Assembly (NCBI GenBank): GCA_023429565.1
Contig: JAEZDJ010000022.1
Span: 1-34,088 of the forward strand
Direction of reading: 5' to 3'
DNA: 34,088 nt
DNA from: Actinomycetes bacterium
GTDB taxonomy: Bacteria; Actinomycetota; Coriobacteriia; Coriobacteriales; Eggerthellaceae
Of this stretch, positions 1-7,322 are shown piece by piece. Numbering within the stretch: the first letter of the stretch is position 1; each line of letters starts with the position of its first letter. A program made the position numbers and the translations under genes. The notes beneath the pieces were generated by a model. It saw only the letters and a list, made by a program, of their open reading frames with translations, ran no database searches and was not told the origin of the DNA.

Positions 1-48
1 CAGGCCGATACGACTTGAGCACTTGCATCTTAAGCCTCTGGCAGGCGG

Positions 49-837
49 TCATTGGATTTTCAAGGGCAAAGCCTTCGATGCGCACCCGCATAGCGGGTGG
101 TTCTTTGCCCTGCGCGTTCCGCGCAGGGCAGGCTCACGAGCCTGAACAGGAAGCTGGGCGGGCAAAACCACCCGCCCAAGCCCCGAAACAATCTCGAGAA
201 GCGATTGGTCAGGAGCAGAGGGAAGCTCCAACAGAAATGCCGCCTGGGCATCATCGTCCGCATGATCCTTCGCAAAAGGCAGATGGCGCGACGTGACGAG
301 CGATCCCTTCGAAGCCTTTGCGAGTTTCGCCGCGACGTGAGAAACTTCGAGCCTGCTTCCAAAGACGATGAAGGCGAACGTGTCGGCCTTCCAGCCAAGC
401 ACAAAGCCGTTGACGGAGACGACATCGACCATCCCTCCGCCGATCGAACGCGCGATGATGCGACCTTGGCGCCCGCAAGGGCCGGATACCTCGATTAGCA
501 CATCGTTCCCCGCTATCCCTCCCGGAACATCCCATTCGAAGTCGAATTCGAGGCCTCTGCCCTCAGCCAACTCCAAAGCGGCGAAAAGCCGCTCGTCCGT
601 CGTGTCAAAGCCAAGCAAGCCTCCGACAAAGCCACGGTCTGTCATGAACGTGTCCAGCTTGGACAGGTCGCCATAATCAGAAGGCAGCTTGATGACCGCC
701 TTTGACACGTCGCCCAACACGAGGGCACGGGCAATGGCGCCAATGCGGATCGGGCCGGCGAAGCCTCCGCTCGAGCCCGGCTGCATGATCGGCCCGAAAA
801 CATCATTGAAAAAATCCGGATAGATGATCTTCGCCAC
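49..837 (-). CDS. Divergent L-serine dehydratase beta-subunit-like protein with ACT domain
   Basis: The N-terminal part resembles the SdaAB/serine dehydratase beta chain, with the landmark FGPIMQPGSSGGFAGPIRIG, a later RSIGGGMVDV segment and then an ACT-like domain (from about FAFIVFGS to EIVSGLGRV). In the family the signature is normally GPSSSHTAG; here the SSSHT core reads SSGGF, so the substrate may not be serine. I chose the GTG at 837 because GGAAGGA lies 5 nt upstream and homology begins there; the frame stays open to an ATG at 951. The product is about 262 residues against roughly 220 for SdaAB, and the extra C-terminal ~40 residues are encoded by hairpin-rich DNA, so the natural stop may have been lost. 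The catalytic alpha subunit would be expected beyond the left edge. A promoter-operator at 1035-1066 points at this gene. Family is fairly sure; substrate unknown. A cysteine desulfhydrase role would suit the neighbours. Confidence 0.7.
   Translation of the reverse strand: MAKIIYPDFFNDVFGPIMQPGSSGGFAGPIRIGAIARALVLGDVSKAVIKLPSDYGDLSKLDTFMTDRGFVGGLLGFDTTDERLFAALELAEGRGLEFDFEWDVPGGIAGNDVLIEVSGPCGRQGRIIARSIGGGMVDVVSVNGFVLGWKADTFAFIVFGSRLEVSHVAAKLAKASKGSLVTSRHLPFAKDHADDDAQAAFLLELPSAPDQSLLEIVSGLGRVVLPAQLPVQAREPALRGTRRAKNHPLCGCASKALPLKIQ
84..178. terminator. Cluster of four hairpins inside the 3' end of the serine-dehydratase-like gene
   Basis: Inverted repeats follow one another: ACCCGC/GCGGGT at 84-98, an 11-bp perfect stem at 106-116/120-130 with a 3-nt loop, GGCT/AGCC at 131-142, and TGGGCGGG/CCCGCCCA at 155-162/171-178. 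No long T tract follows on either strand. Such stacking is typical of intergenic terminator DNA and unusual inside a coding sequence. Confidence 0.55.
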
Positions 838-991
838 AATGGTCCTTCCGCTCACCGCTTCTGTCTCTGTGCCCAAAAAGTGTCCTGACGTGTCCAAACA
901 TCTTAGGAAATTCGCCAGTTCAAAAGGCTGCCGCTTCATCGCCGACCTCAATGGCAGCGATGCATTTCACAAAACACGCTTACGTTTTCTC

Positions 992-1021
992 TTGTTTCCG
1001 CCTGGCTTTCATGGTTATAAT
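992..1021 (+). promoter_or_regulatory. Probable promoter of the nifH-nifB operon
   Basis: TTGTTT at 992-997, an 18-bp spacer and a perfect TATAAT at 1016-1021. Transcription would begin near 1028, directly beside the shared operator at 1035-1066, so a protein bound there would block or gate this promoter. The stretch 838-991 upstream holds no gene I recognise; on the minus strand it would be the 5' leader of the serine-dehydratase-like gene, and I see no known riboswitch in it. Confidence 0.6.
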
Positions 1022-1034
1022 TGGACTATGGGAA

Positions 1035-1066
1035 CAAATTCTACGGTTTTTATAGGCTTTGTCAAG
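1035..1066 (-). promoter_or_regulatory. Shared promoter-operator, copy A (faces the serine-dehydratase-like gene)
   Basis: On the minus strand: TTGACA (1060-1065), a 16-bp spacer containing CCTATAAAA, then TAGAAT (1038-1043) and TTTGTTCC. It is nearly the same as the units at 14978-15010 and 7360-7394. It lies just downstream of the nifH promoter start point, so one site could control both divergent transcripts. Confidence 0.7.
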
Positions 1067-1096
1067 ACGTCACAGGAAGGCATGAAGGGAAACACG

Positions 1097-1921
1097 ATGA
1101 GGCAGATAGCAATTTACGGCAAGGGCGGGATCGGGAAGTCGACCACGACCCAGAATCTGACAGCAGCGCTCGCCACCCATCTGGGCAAGCAGGTCATGCT
1201 CGTCGGCTGCGATCCCAAGGCCGACTCGACCCGCATGCTCCTGGGAGGCCTCGCACAGCGGACCGTGCTCGACACGCTGCGCGAGGAAGGCGAGGAGATC
1301 GATCTCGACGACATTTTGAAAACAGGATTCGGCGACATCCGCTGCGTCGAGTCGGGCGGCCCCGAGCCCGGCGTGGGCTGCGCGGGACGCGGCATCATCA
1401 CCTCCATCAACATGCTCGAGCAGATGGGTGCCTACACCGAAGACCTCGACTACGTGTTCTACGACGTCCTGGGCGACGTCGTCTGCGGCGGGTTCGCCAT
1501 GCCCATCCGCGAGGGCAAGGCCCAGGAGATCTACATTGTCGCATCAGGAGAGCTCATGGCCATGTACGCCGCCAACAACATCAGCAAGGGCATCCGCCGC
1601 TATGCCAAGTCCGGCGGCGTGCGCATAGGAGGCATCATATGCAATTCGCGCAACGTCGATGGAGAACAAGAGCTGCTTGAAGCTTTTGCCAAGCAGCTCG
1701 GCACGCAGCTCATACACTTCGTGCCCCGCGACAACATCGTCCAGCATGCCGAGATCAACAAGCAGGTGGTCATCGAGTTCGCCGCCGATTCAGCCCAGGC
1801 TGATTCATATCGCCACCTGGCGGAAGCCATCGAGTCAAACGACATGCTCACCGTTCCCAAACCACTCGAGCAGGAAGAGCTCGAAGACCTGATGATGACC
1901 TACGGCTTCCAAGGAATCTAG
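1097..1921 (+). CDS. nifH: NifH-family ATP-dependent iron-protein reductase
   Basis: Homologue of the nitrogenase iron protein, which as a dimer holds one [4Fe-4S] cluster and passes electrons to a NifDK-type partner with ATP hydrolysis. Visible are the P-loop GKGGIGKST (residues 8-16), the cluster cysteines Cys95 in GVGCAGRG and Cys130 in DVVCGGF, and the DPKAD switch region at 39-43. At 274 residues it is close to normal NifH length and looks intact. The ATG at 1097 follows AAGGGA by 6 nt; an earlier in-frame ATG at 1082 sits only 1 nt after an AGGAAGG and is less likely. nifB follows 37 nt later. Because no NifE/N, NifV or Mo-uptake genes are visible, dinitrogen fixation is doubtful; the likely partner is the NifD/K-like pair at 12038-14859. 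The family call is very secure, the partner is inferred. Confidence 0.93.
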   Translation: MRQIAIYGKGGIGKSTTTQNLTAALATHLGKQVMLVGCDPKADSTRMLLGGLAQRTVLDTLREEGEEIDLDDILKTGFGDIRCVESGGPEPGVGCAGRGIITSINMLEQMGAYTEDLDYVFYDVLGDVVCGGFAMPIREGKAQEIYIVASGELMAMYAANNISKGIRRYAKSGGVRIGGIICNSRNVDGEQELLEAFAKQLGTQLIHFVPRDNIVQHAEINKQVVIEFAADSAQADSYRHLAEAIESNDMLTVPKPLEQEELEDLMMTYGFQGI

Positions 1922-1958
1922 GACCTTCCCACCGTCAAACGCACACCAAGGATCGGCC

Positions 1959-3233
1959 ATGAATGCAGCAAGCGTCCCCAGCACACGCAAACGTCAAGAG
2001 AACATCGACAGCCACCCCTGCTTCGCGGCGGGATGCCACGGCCGTACCGCCCGCATGCACATCGCCGTTGCGCCGCGCTGCAACATCTCATGCAACTATT
2101 GCCTGAGAAAATACGATTGCGTCAACGAGAGCAGGCCTGGCGTCACCTCAACCGTGCTTGATCCAGATGAAGCGCTTGAACGGTTTCTTGTCGCCCGAAC
2201 GCAGCTGGACAACCTCGCCGTGGTGGGCATTGCCGGTCCCGGCGATCCGCTTGCAAATTGGGAGCAGGTGAAGAGGACCTTCCATCTCATCCGGGGAGCC
2301 GACCCCGACATAGCGTTCTGCCTTTCGACCAACGGGCTGTATCTGCCACGCTACGCGGACGAGATCGTGCAGGCGGGCGTCTCGCACGTCACCGTCACGC
2401 TCAATGCCGTCGATCCGGAAATCGGCGCCAAGATATACGGGTCGGTCGTATACGATGGCACGGCATACCGCGGAACCGAAGGCGCGCGTCTCCTGCTCGA
2501 AAACCAGCTGGCCGGCATCAAGGCCCTCGTCGATGCCGGTGCGATCGTCAAGATCAACACGGTGCTCATCGACGGCATCAATGTCAACCACGTCATCGAC
2601 GTCGCCAGGCGCGTCGCCGACCTTGGAGCAACCTGCCAGAACATCAATTCCATGATCCCGGTCGAAGGATCGCGCTTTCAAGACGTGAAACCCGTCGACG
2701 GCAAGACGCTCGACGCCGTTCGAGCCGCCTGCTCCCGACATATCGATCAGATCCGGCACTGCCGGCAGTGCCGAGCCGATGCCGTGGGAGAGCTCGGCTG
2801 CGACATCTCGCACGCCCTCGACCAGATCATGGAGCAACTCAAAGCCTCGAAACGCATTGCCGTGGCAACGACAAGCGGGGTGACCGTGGACACGCACTTT
2901 GGACACGCACGTCGCTTCCATGTCTATGATGTCGGGGCCGGCGGGGCTTCGTTCGTCGAGGCACGCGAGGCCGATCCGTTCTGCCACGGAAAAAGCGGAT
3001 GCGGCGAATACGAAGGCAACGTTTTCTCCCGCTTGGGCGACTGCGAGGCCATCGTGTGCGCATGGGCAGGCCCCGGACCACGGGAGGAGCTTGAGGAACA
3101 GGGCATCCGCCTGTTCGACGCCTCATCCTCCGCAAGCCCGAAAATGAGGGAATCCTGCTCGAACGGCAGCGTCGAAGACGCCCTCAACGAAGCATACCGC
3201 CTGATAAGAGATGATAAGCTGAAAACACTTTAG
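1959..3233 (+). CDS. nifB: NifB radical SAM cofactor-synthesis protein with C-terminal NifX-like domain
   Basis: NifB fuses two [4Fe-4S] clusters and inserts a carbide, giving the [8Fe-9S-C] precursor (NifB-co) of nitrogenase-type cofactors. The radical SAM motif CxxxCxxC is at Cys41, Cys45 and Cys48, followed by NYCLRKYDC. Other NifB hallmarks are HPC at 19-21, ARMHIAVAP, NESRPGV, GIAGPGDPLAN at 90-100, CLSTNGL and HCRQCRADAVG from 267. Residues from about 298 to 424 form a NifX/NafY-type domain (RIAVATTSG, then HFGHARRF), as in full-length two-domain NifB. Length 424. The start ATG has AAGGA 6 nt upstream. It probably shares a transcript with nifH. Its presence argues that the NifD-like protein carries a NifB-co-derived cluster rather than the plain [4Fe-4S] site of the chlorophyll-type reductases. 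Confidence 0.94.
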   Translation: MNAASVPSTRKRQENIDSHPCFAAGCHGRTARMHIAVAPRCNISCNYCLRKYDCVNESRPGVTSTVLDPDEALERFLVARTQLDNLAVVGIAGPGDPLANWEQVKRTFHLIRGADPDIAFCLSTNGLYLPRYADEIVQAGVSHVTVTLNAVDPEIGAKIYGSVVYDGTAYRGTEGARLLLENQLAGIKALVDAGAIVKINTVLIDGINVNHVIDVARRVADLGATCQNINSMIPVEGSRFQDVKPVDGKTLDAVRAACSRHIDQIRHCRQCRADAVGELGCDISHALDQIMEQLKASKRIAVATTSGVTVDTHFGHARRFHVYDVGAGGASFVEAREADPFCHGKSGCGEYEGNVFSRLGDCEAIVCAWAGPGPREELEEQGIRLFDASSSASPKMRESCSNGSVEDALNEAYRLIRDDKLKTL

Positions 3234-3273
3234 CCTGTTCGAGCAATTTGCCAAGATCGATGCGCTGCGGGTT

Positions 3274-3279
3274 TATAAT
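3274..3279 (+). promoter_or_regulatory. Probable -10 element of the regulator gene
   Basis: A perfect TATAAT lies 56 nt upstream of the regulator start. The nearest TTGCCA (3248-3253) is 20 bp away, longer than usual, so the -35 is unclear. I do not see a clear copy of the shared operator here. Confidence 0.45.
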
Positions 3280-3334
3280 AGACGTTCACAATGGATGGCC
3301 ATCAGATATTTCGATAGCGGCGAAAGGTGAACCC

Positions 3335-3745
3335 ATGCAGGTTTCGACGAAGGGAAAGTACGCGCTTCGTTTTCTTCTGGACCTTTGCGAGCACCAGGAC
3401 GAGACAGTCATCCCCCTCAAGGACGTCGCCGAACGGCAGAATATCTCCAAGAAATACCTGGAGCGTGTCATCTCCCTCCTGGCCCCTTCGAACATGCTGC
3501 GCATCACCCGCGGCTACCAAGGAGGCTACCAGCTCACCCGTGATCCCAAGGACATCACGGTTGCAGAGGTCCTCCGTCTCACGGAAGGCAGCCTCTCCCC
3601 CGTCGACTACGCCTCCCTCGAAGAAGATGACATCACCCTCGGCGTTTGGGAAAAGCTCGAATCGTCCATCGTCGACTGCCTTGAGGGCATCTCCCTCCAG
3701 GACATCCTGGACGAGTACAGCCCCACGATCGAATACTACATCTAG
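3335..3745 (+). CDS. cymR: Rrf2-family transcriptional regulator, CymR-like
   Basis: A 136-residue winged-helix regulator. The N-terminus MQVSTKGKYALRFLLDL, a recognition region near KKYLERVISLL, the wing GYQGGYQL (60-67), and the C-terminal run SPVDY ... EYYI follow the Bacillus CymR pattern. It lacks the three-cysteine [Fe-S] ligand set of IscR/NsrR, having only Cys18 and Cys115. CymR is known as the master repressor of cysteine metabolism in Firmicutes, and it works in a complex with CysK, whose gene is the next one downstream here. The ATG at 3335 has AAAGGTG upstream; the frame is open from 3248 but has no better start. It is the obvious candidate to bind the repeated operator in this window, which I infer and have not shown. 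Confidence 0.85.
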   Translation: MQVSTKGKYALRFLLDLCEHQDETVIPLKDVAERQNISKKYLERVISLLAPSNMLRITRGYQGGYQLTRDPKDITVAEVLRLTEGSLSPVDYASLEEDDITLGVWEKLESSIVDCLEGISLQDILDEYSPTIEYYI

Positions 3746-3914
3746 GGAAGCACGCAGTGGCTCGGCGCGCCGTCCTCCCGATTCTTTCTTCGGTGGATCG
3801 GACTCGAAAATCCCCGGCATGCCACCCGGTCCCTTGCGGCTCTTTCAACCGCTCGACAAAGAAGGCTCATGCTTGGTCGGCGTTCTCGATTAATCAACGT
3901 TTCCCTTGGCCTGG

Positions 3915-3969
3915 TTGACGTTCTCCCCTTGTTTGTTATTATATCTATAAATATAGTAGACTTTGTTAC
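3915..3969 (+). promoter_or_regulatory. cysK promoter with shared operator, copy B
   Basis: TTGACG (3915-3920), 16-bp spacer and TATTAT (3937-3942). The palindrome CTATAAATATAG (3945-3956) and the shared core ATAGTAGACTTTGTTAC (3953-3969) cover the expected start of transcription, a classical repressor position. The rest of the gap 3746-3914 shows no gene, and I did not recognise a T-box. Confidence 0.7.
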
Positions 3970-4008
3970 TTTTCCTTTCGAAGTCTACCCCGACAGGAAA
4001 GGAGCCCC

Positions 4009-4926
4009 ATGGGCATCTACGACAACATCACCGAGCTGATTGGCAACACTCCCCTCATCGACGTGAGCAAGGCATTCGACGCCAACGCACGAATCGTGGG
4101 CAAGCTGGAGTATTTCAATCCAGCCGGATCGGTCAAGGATCGCATCGCTCTGTCCATGATCGATGACGCCGAGCAGCGAGGCGTCCTCAAGCCCGGCTAC
4201 ACCATCATTGAGCCCACAAGCGGCAACACCGGCATAGCCCTGGCCGCCATTGCCGCCGCCCGTGGCTATCGCCTCATCCTGACCATGCCCGAGACGATGA
4301 GCGTCGAGCGCCGCAAGCTCCAAGCGGCTTATGGCGCCGAGCTCGTGCTGACGGATGGAGCAGCCGGCATGAAGGGGGCCATCGCCAAAGCGGAGGAACT
4401 CGCGGCGAACACTCCTAACTCCTTCATTCCCTCTCAATTCACCAACGCAGCGAACCCAGCCATCCACGAAAAGACAACCGGCCCGGAAATATGGAACGCC
4501 ACCGACGGCGATGTCGACATCTTCATCGCAGGCGTCGGCACCGGCGGAACGCTGACCGGAGCTGGCAAATTCCTCAAGTCGAAAAATCCTGCCATCCAAG
4601 TTGTCGCCGTGGAGCCGGCCGGCTCCTCCGTGCTCTCAACCGGAAAAGGCGGTCCCCACAAGATCCAGGGCATTGGAGCCGGCTTCGTGCCGGACACGCT
4701 TGACACCCACATCTACGATGAAATCGTTCCCGTGGAAAACGAGGACGCCTTCGCCACAGGCAAGCTCATCGCCAAGGAGCTGGGAATCCTCGTCGGCATC
4801 TCGTCGGGAGCCGCCTTGCATGCAGCAAGCGTACTGGCCGCCCGACCTGAAAATGCCGGAAAGACCATCGTCGCCATCCTTCCCGACACCGGCGAGCGCT
4901 ATCTGTCGACGCCCTTGTTCGACTAA
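4009..4926 (+). CDS. cysK: Cysteine synthase (O-acetylserine sulfhydrylase)
   Basis: A PLP enzyme that makes cysteine from O-acetylserine and sulfide. Visible are the PLP lysine Lys43 in NPAGSVKDR, the substrate loop TSGNTG at 70-75, the phosphate-binding GVGTGGT segment, and the C-terminal GERYLSTPLFD. It has 305 residues, the usual length for CysK, and looks complete. The start has AAAGGAG with 4 nt spacing. It lies after the CymR-like gene under its own promoter and operator, and is separated from the C-S lyase gene by a strong hairpin. In Bacillus CysK is also the signalling partner of CymR, so this protein may act both as enzyme and as co-repressor. It gives a route from sulfide released by the nearby enzymes into cysteine. 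Confidence 0.95.
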   Translation: MGIYDNITELIGNTPLIDVSKAFDANARIVGKLEYFNPAGSVKDRIALSMIDDAEQRGVLKPGYTIIEPTSGNTGIALAAIAAARGYRLILTMPETMSVERRKLQAAYGAELVLTDGAAGMKGAIAKAEELAANTPNSFIPSQFTNAANPAIHEKTTGPEIWNATDGDVDIFIAGVGTGGTLTGAGKFLKSKNPAIQVVAVEPAGSSVLSTGKGGPHKIQGIGAGFVPDTLDTHIYDEIVPVENEDAFATGKLIAKELGILVGISSGAALHAASVLAARPENAGKTIVAILPDTGERYLSTPLFD

Positions 4927-4934
4927 GGCACAGC

Positions 4935-4980
4935 TCCAATCCCTCCCTGTCAACCGCCACGACGATAGGGAGGGATTGGA
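4935..4980 (+). terminator. Strong hairpin between cysK and the C-S lyase gene
   Basis: A perfect 14-bp inverted repeat TCCAATCCCTCCCT / AGGGAGGGATTGGA (4935-4948 and 4967-4980) with an 18-nt loop. No T run follows, so it may act as a partial terminator or a processing/stability element that lowers downstream expression. Confidence 0.6.
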
Positions 4981-5031
4981 CAGTTCTCGTGCACGCAACC
5001 CCGCCCTCCCCCACGATCAAGGATTCTCACC

Positions 5032-6228
5032 ATGGCCTATGACTTCATCAACGCTCCCGAGCGCAAGGGAACGAACTGCCTCAAATACGATGCCGGTCCA
5101 GCACGCAAGGGACGCGATGACCTCCTGCCCCTTTGGGTTGCCGACATGGACCTCAAACTCCCCGACGAGGTGTTGGCCCCCCTTCACGCGTTCATCGACC
5201 ACGGAATCTTCGGCTATGGATTCGCCGGGCCCTGCTACGATCAGGCAGTCGTAGCGTGGTATGACCGCCATTTTTCCTGGGACATCGATCCCACGTGGAT
5301 GGTTCAGACGCCTGGGGTCGTGTACGCCATCGGTACTGCCCTCAATGCCTTCACCGAGCCGGGGGATGCCGTGATCATCCAGCAACCGGTGTACTACCCC
5401 TTCGAAAACCTCATTCGCGCCAATGATCGGGTGCTCGTGAACAGCGAGCTCATCTACGACGAAGGCCATTACCGCATGGACTTCGAGGGGTTCGAGCGCG
5501 CCGTCGTCGACAACGACGTCAAGGCGTTCGTCCTCTGCAATCCCCATAACCCCGTGGGACGCGTGTGGACCGCGGAGGAGCTGCGTCGCGTGGGCGATAT
5601 CTGCAAGCAAAACGGGGTTGTGGTGATATCCGACGAGATACACGCCGACTTCACCTATCCCGGACACGCCCATCAGGTGTTTGCAACCCTGTCCAAGGAG
5701 TATGCGGATTTCACGGTCACCTGCACCGCTCCCAGCAAGACCTTCAACCTCGCCGGCTTTCAGGTTGCCAACATCGTGATCTCAAACCCTTCGTTGCGCC
5801 GACGCTTTCGCGATGAGCTCAATCGCTTCGGCTACGGCGGAGTGAGCACCGTCGCGCTCGTGGCCGCCCAGTCAGCCTACGAACACGGAGAGGCGTGGCA
5901 CGAAGCCCTCAAGGAGCACCTGCAGGACAATCTCGAACTGTTCCAATCGTTTCTGGACGAGCATCTGCCCGAGGTGAAACTCGTCAAGCCGGAAGGCACG
6001 TATCTTCTCTGGGTCGACTTTTCGGCATGGGGACTCGCCGACGACGAGCTTGACCCCTTCATCGTGGACAAAGCTCACTTATGGCTTGATGCCGGCACGA
6101 TGTTCGGCGCGCGAAGCGCCCAGTTCGAGCGCTTCAACATCGCCTGCCCTCGGAAGACGCTTCTGCAAGCGCTCAACCAGTTGAAGCAGGCGCGTGAGGA
6201 ACTCAAGGGGACGGCCGGAGGCCGCTGA
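5032..6228 (+). CDS. MalY/PatB-type PLP C-S lyase (cystathionine beta-lyase family)
   Basis: A fold-type I aminotransferase-like enzyme of 398 residues. The PLP lysine is Lys236 in APSKTFNLAG, preceded by SDEIH (200-204) that contacts the cofactor, with PLWVADMD near 33 and CNPHNPVGRVW near 169. Members of this branch cleave cystathionine, cystine or other S-substituted cysteines to pyruvate, ammonia and a thiol or sulfide. The start has AAGGA 8 nt upstream. It follows cysK across a hairpin and is probably in the same transcription unit. Its products would feed CysK (sulfide) or methionine synthesis (homocysteine). The true substrate cannot be told from sequence; an ordinary aminotransferase is the less likely alternative. 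Confidence 0.88.
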   Translation: MAYDFINAPERKGTNCLKYDAGPARKGRDDLLPLWVADMDLKLPDEVLAPLHAFIDHGIFGYGFAGPCYDQAVVAWYDRHFSWDIDPTWMVQTPGVVYAIGTALNAFTEPGDAVIIQQPVYYPFENLIRANDRVLVNSELIYDEGHYRMDFEGFERAVVDNDVKAFVLCNPHNPVGRVWTAEELRRVGDICKQNGVVVISDEIHADFTYPGHAHQVFATLSKEYADFTVTCTAPSKTFNLAGFQVANIVISNPSLRRRFRDELNRFGYGGVSTVALVAAQSAYEHGEAWHEALKEHLQDNLELFQSFLDEHLPEVKLVKPEGTYLLWVDFSAWGLADDELDPFIVDKAHLWLDAGTMFGARSAQFERFNIACPRKTLLQALNQLKQAREELKGTAGGR

Positions 6229-6268
6229 GACAACGAGATGCTTCCGGCAAACACGTCCTGAGCAACAG

Positions 6269-6310
6269 GAGAGGCCCCTGATCATGCAAGGTGATCACGG
6301 GCCTCTCTCT
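6269..6310. terminator. Intrinsic-terminator-like hairpin after the C-S lyase gene
   Basis: A 9-bp perfect stem GAGAGGCCC / GGGCCTCTC (6269-6277 and 6299-6307); the loop itself carries a TGATCA/TGATCA pair. It lies 40 nt after the stop. The trailing sequence is only mildly T-rich. Confidence 0.6.
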
Positions 6311-6435
6311 GTACATTCGCGTCGCCAAGCAGACCAGCCGTCCTCAGTGCGGACATGAATCGCGTTCGCACTCCCGAAGAGGCGCCAAGTTTCCACTGAG
6401 CTTCTGCACCGTGCGGGATCCGGCACCGCGACAGG

Positions 6436-6466
6436 CTTCGGCGATTCGGGACCAGAGTCGCCGAAG
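6436..6466. repeat. Hairpin in the 6311-6703 gap
   Basis: Perfect 9-bp arms CTTCGGCGA and TCGCCGAAG at 6436-6444 and 6458-6466. It lies downstream of the minus-strand NifX-like gene and could help end its transcript. I see no believable gene between 6229 and 6703. Confidence 0.45.
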
Positions 6467-6497
6467 ATAGGGCCAAAACTCCGTCTTAGGACCGACC

Positions 6498-6646
6498 CTC
6501 CGCCGGATTGGTGGGAATGCACCCTTATGGGTAGATTTCCGGCAGCCAATTTCTGAAATCGATAGGAAAACCCAGGTCGCGTATTTGTCAGCAACCTTTT
6601 CTTTGAAAGAATTGCCCATAAGGGGGCTCCAACCAATCCGGCGGAG
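6498..6646. repeat. 149-bp element bounded by ~35-bp imperfect inverted repeats
   Basis: The outer 15 bp are perfect: CTCCGCCGGATTGGT at 6498-6512 and ACCAATCCGGCGGAG at 6632-6646. The inner parts CCCTTATGGG and CCCATAAGGG also pair. The interior (about 6534-6612) is richer in A and T than its surroundings. It has no coding potential. It resembles a miniature inverted-repeat element or the relic of one, but a large RNA hairpin is also possible. Target-site duplications are not obvious. Confidence 0.6.
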
Positions 6647-6703
6647 ATGCACCGTCGACGAACTCGCTCCAATCGGCGTTTTCCCAGCGTGCCGCATGGT
6701 GCT

Positions 6704-7075
6704 CTATCGGTCTTGCGGCATCCCGCCGTCGGGCCGCCTCTGCCCGCGGTATGCGTCCAGCGCTTTCACGGCGCCTGCGATGTCCGTCGGAACCTCCAAG
6801 GCTGAGATCCCTGCCGCAAGCAGGACGCGATGGGGCTTGGGACCAATCCGGGAGGTCCACACATAGGCGACGTCGGACAGAAGACGGGCCATGGCGCGCA
6901 GCCATTCCTCGTCATGGCCCGCCCTGCCCGCCCGCGGCGGAGCCTCGCGATATCCGACCTCCGTCCAGGTTCCTTCCCGTTCGTCCACCTCGACGACCAA
7001 GAAACGCTGCGTCTCACCGAAATGCAGGTCGACGGCTCGCCCGTCACTCGTGCAAACCGCTGCTCGGTATGTCAT
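6704..7075 (-). CDS. Stand-alone NifX/NafY-like iron-sulfur cofactor-binding protein
   Basis: A 123-residue protein of the dinitrogenase iron-molybdenum cofactor-binding (NifX/NafY) family, related to the C-terminal domain of NifB in this window. Seen are AAVCTSDGRAVDLHFGET near residues 5-22, VVEVDER, a later VWTSRIGPKPHRVLLAAGI and a closing helix DIAGAVKALDAY. Family members carry or store NifB-co or related clusters between NifB and the final enzyme. The ATG at 7075 has AAGGAAG 7 nt upstream; the frame continues to 7123 without a comparable start. It faces away from the transporter operon, with an intergenic region of about 350 bp. It lacks the conserved cysteines of a redox protein. I infer that it shuttles the cluster to the NifD/K-like pair. 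Confidence 0.82.
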   Translation of the reverse strand: MTYRAAVCTSDGRAVDLHFGETQRFLVVEVDEREGTWTEVGYREAPPRAGRAGHDEEWLRAMARLLSDVAYVWTSRIGPKPHRVLLAAGISALEVPTDIAGAVKALDAYRGQRRPDGGMPQDR

Positions 7076-7322
7076 GATTCGGCTTCCTTCCTTCTGGAAC
7101 AGCATGCAAGCCGATGCCGCCAAGTTTTATCTGCCCAAACGCGATCGGCTCTGCGCTTCTTCCGGTCCGTTTCCTGGATGAATCGACCACGGATTTTTGT
7201 GTAGAGCCAGCAAAACTGTCATTTCCTCAGCAGGAAGCATAAACCGCCTCGCGTGATCGATAGTTCCATCTCGGCCGCATTCCTGCCCGCTATTGCCTCT
7301 TGCTCCTTCTGTCTATCGTTAA

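Noticed and set aside
3746..3914. Possible T-box or SAM riboswitch ahead of cysK
   Set aside because: I looked for a T-box consensus and an S-box core and saw neither; the operator after the -10 box explains regulation better.
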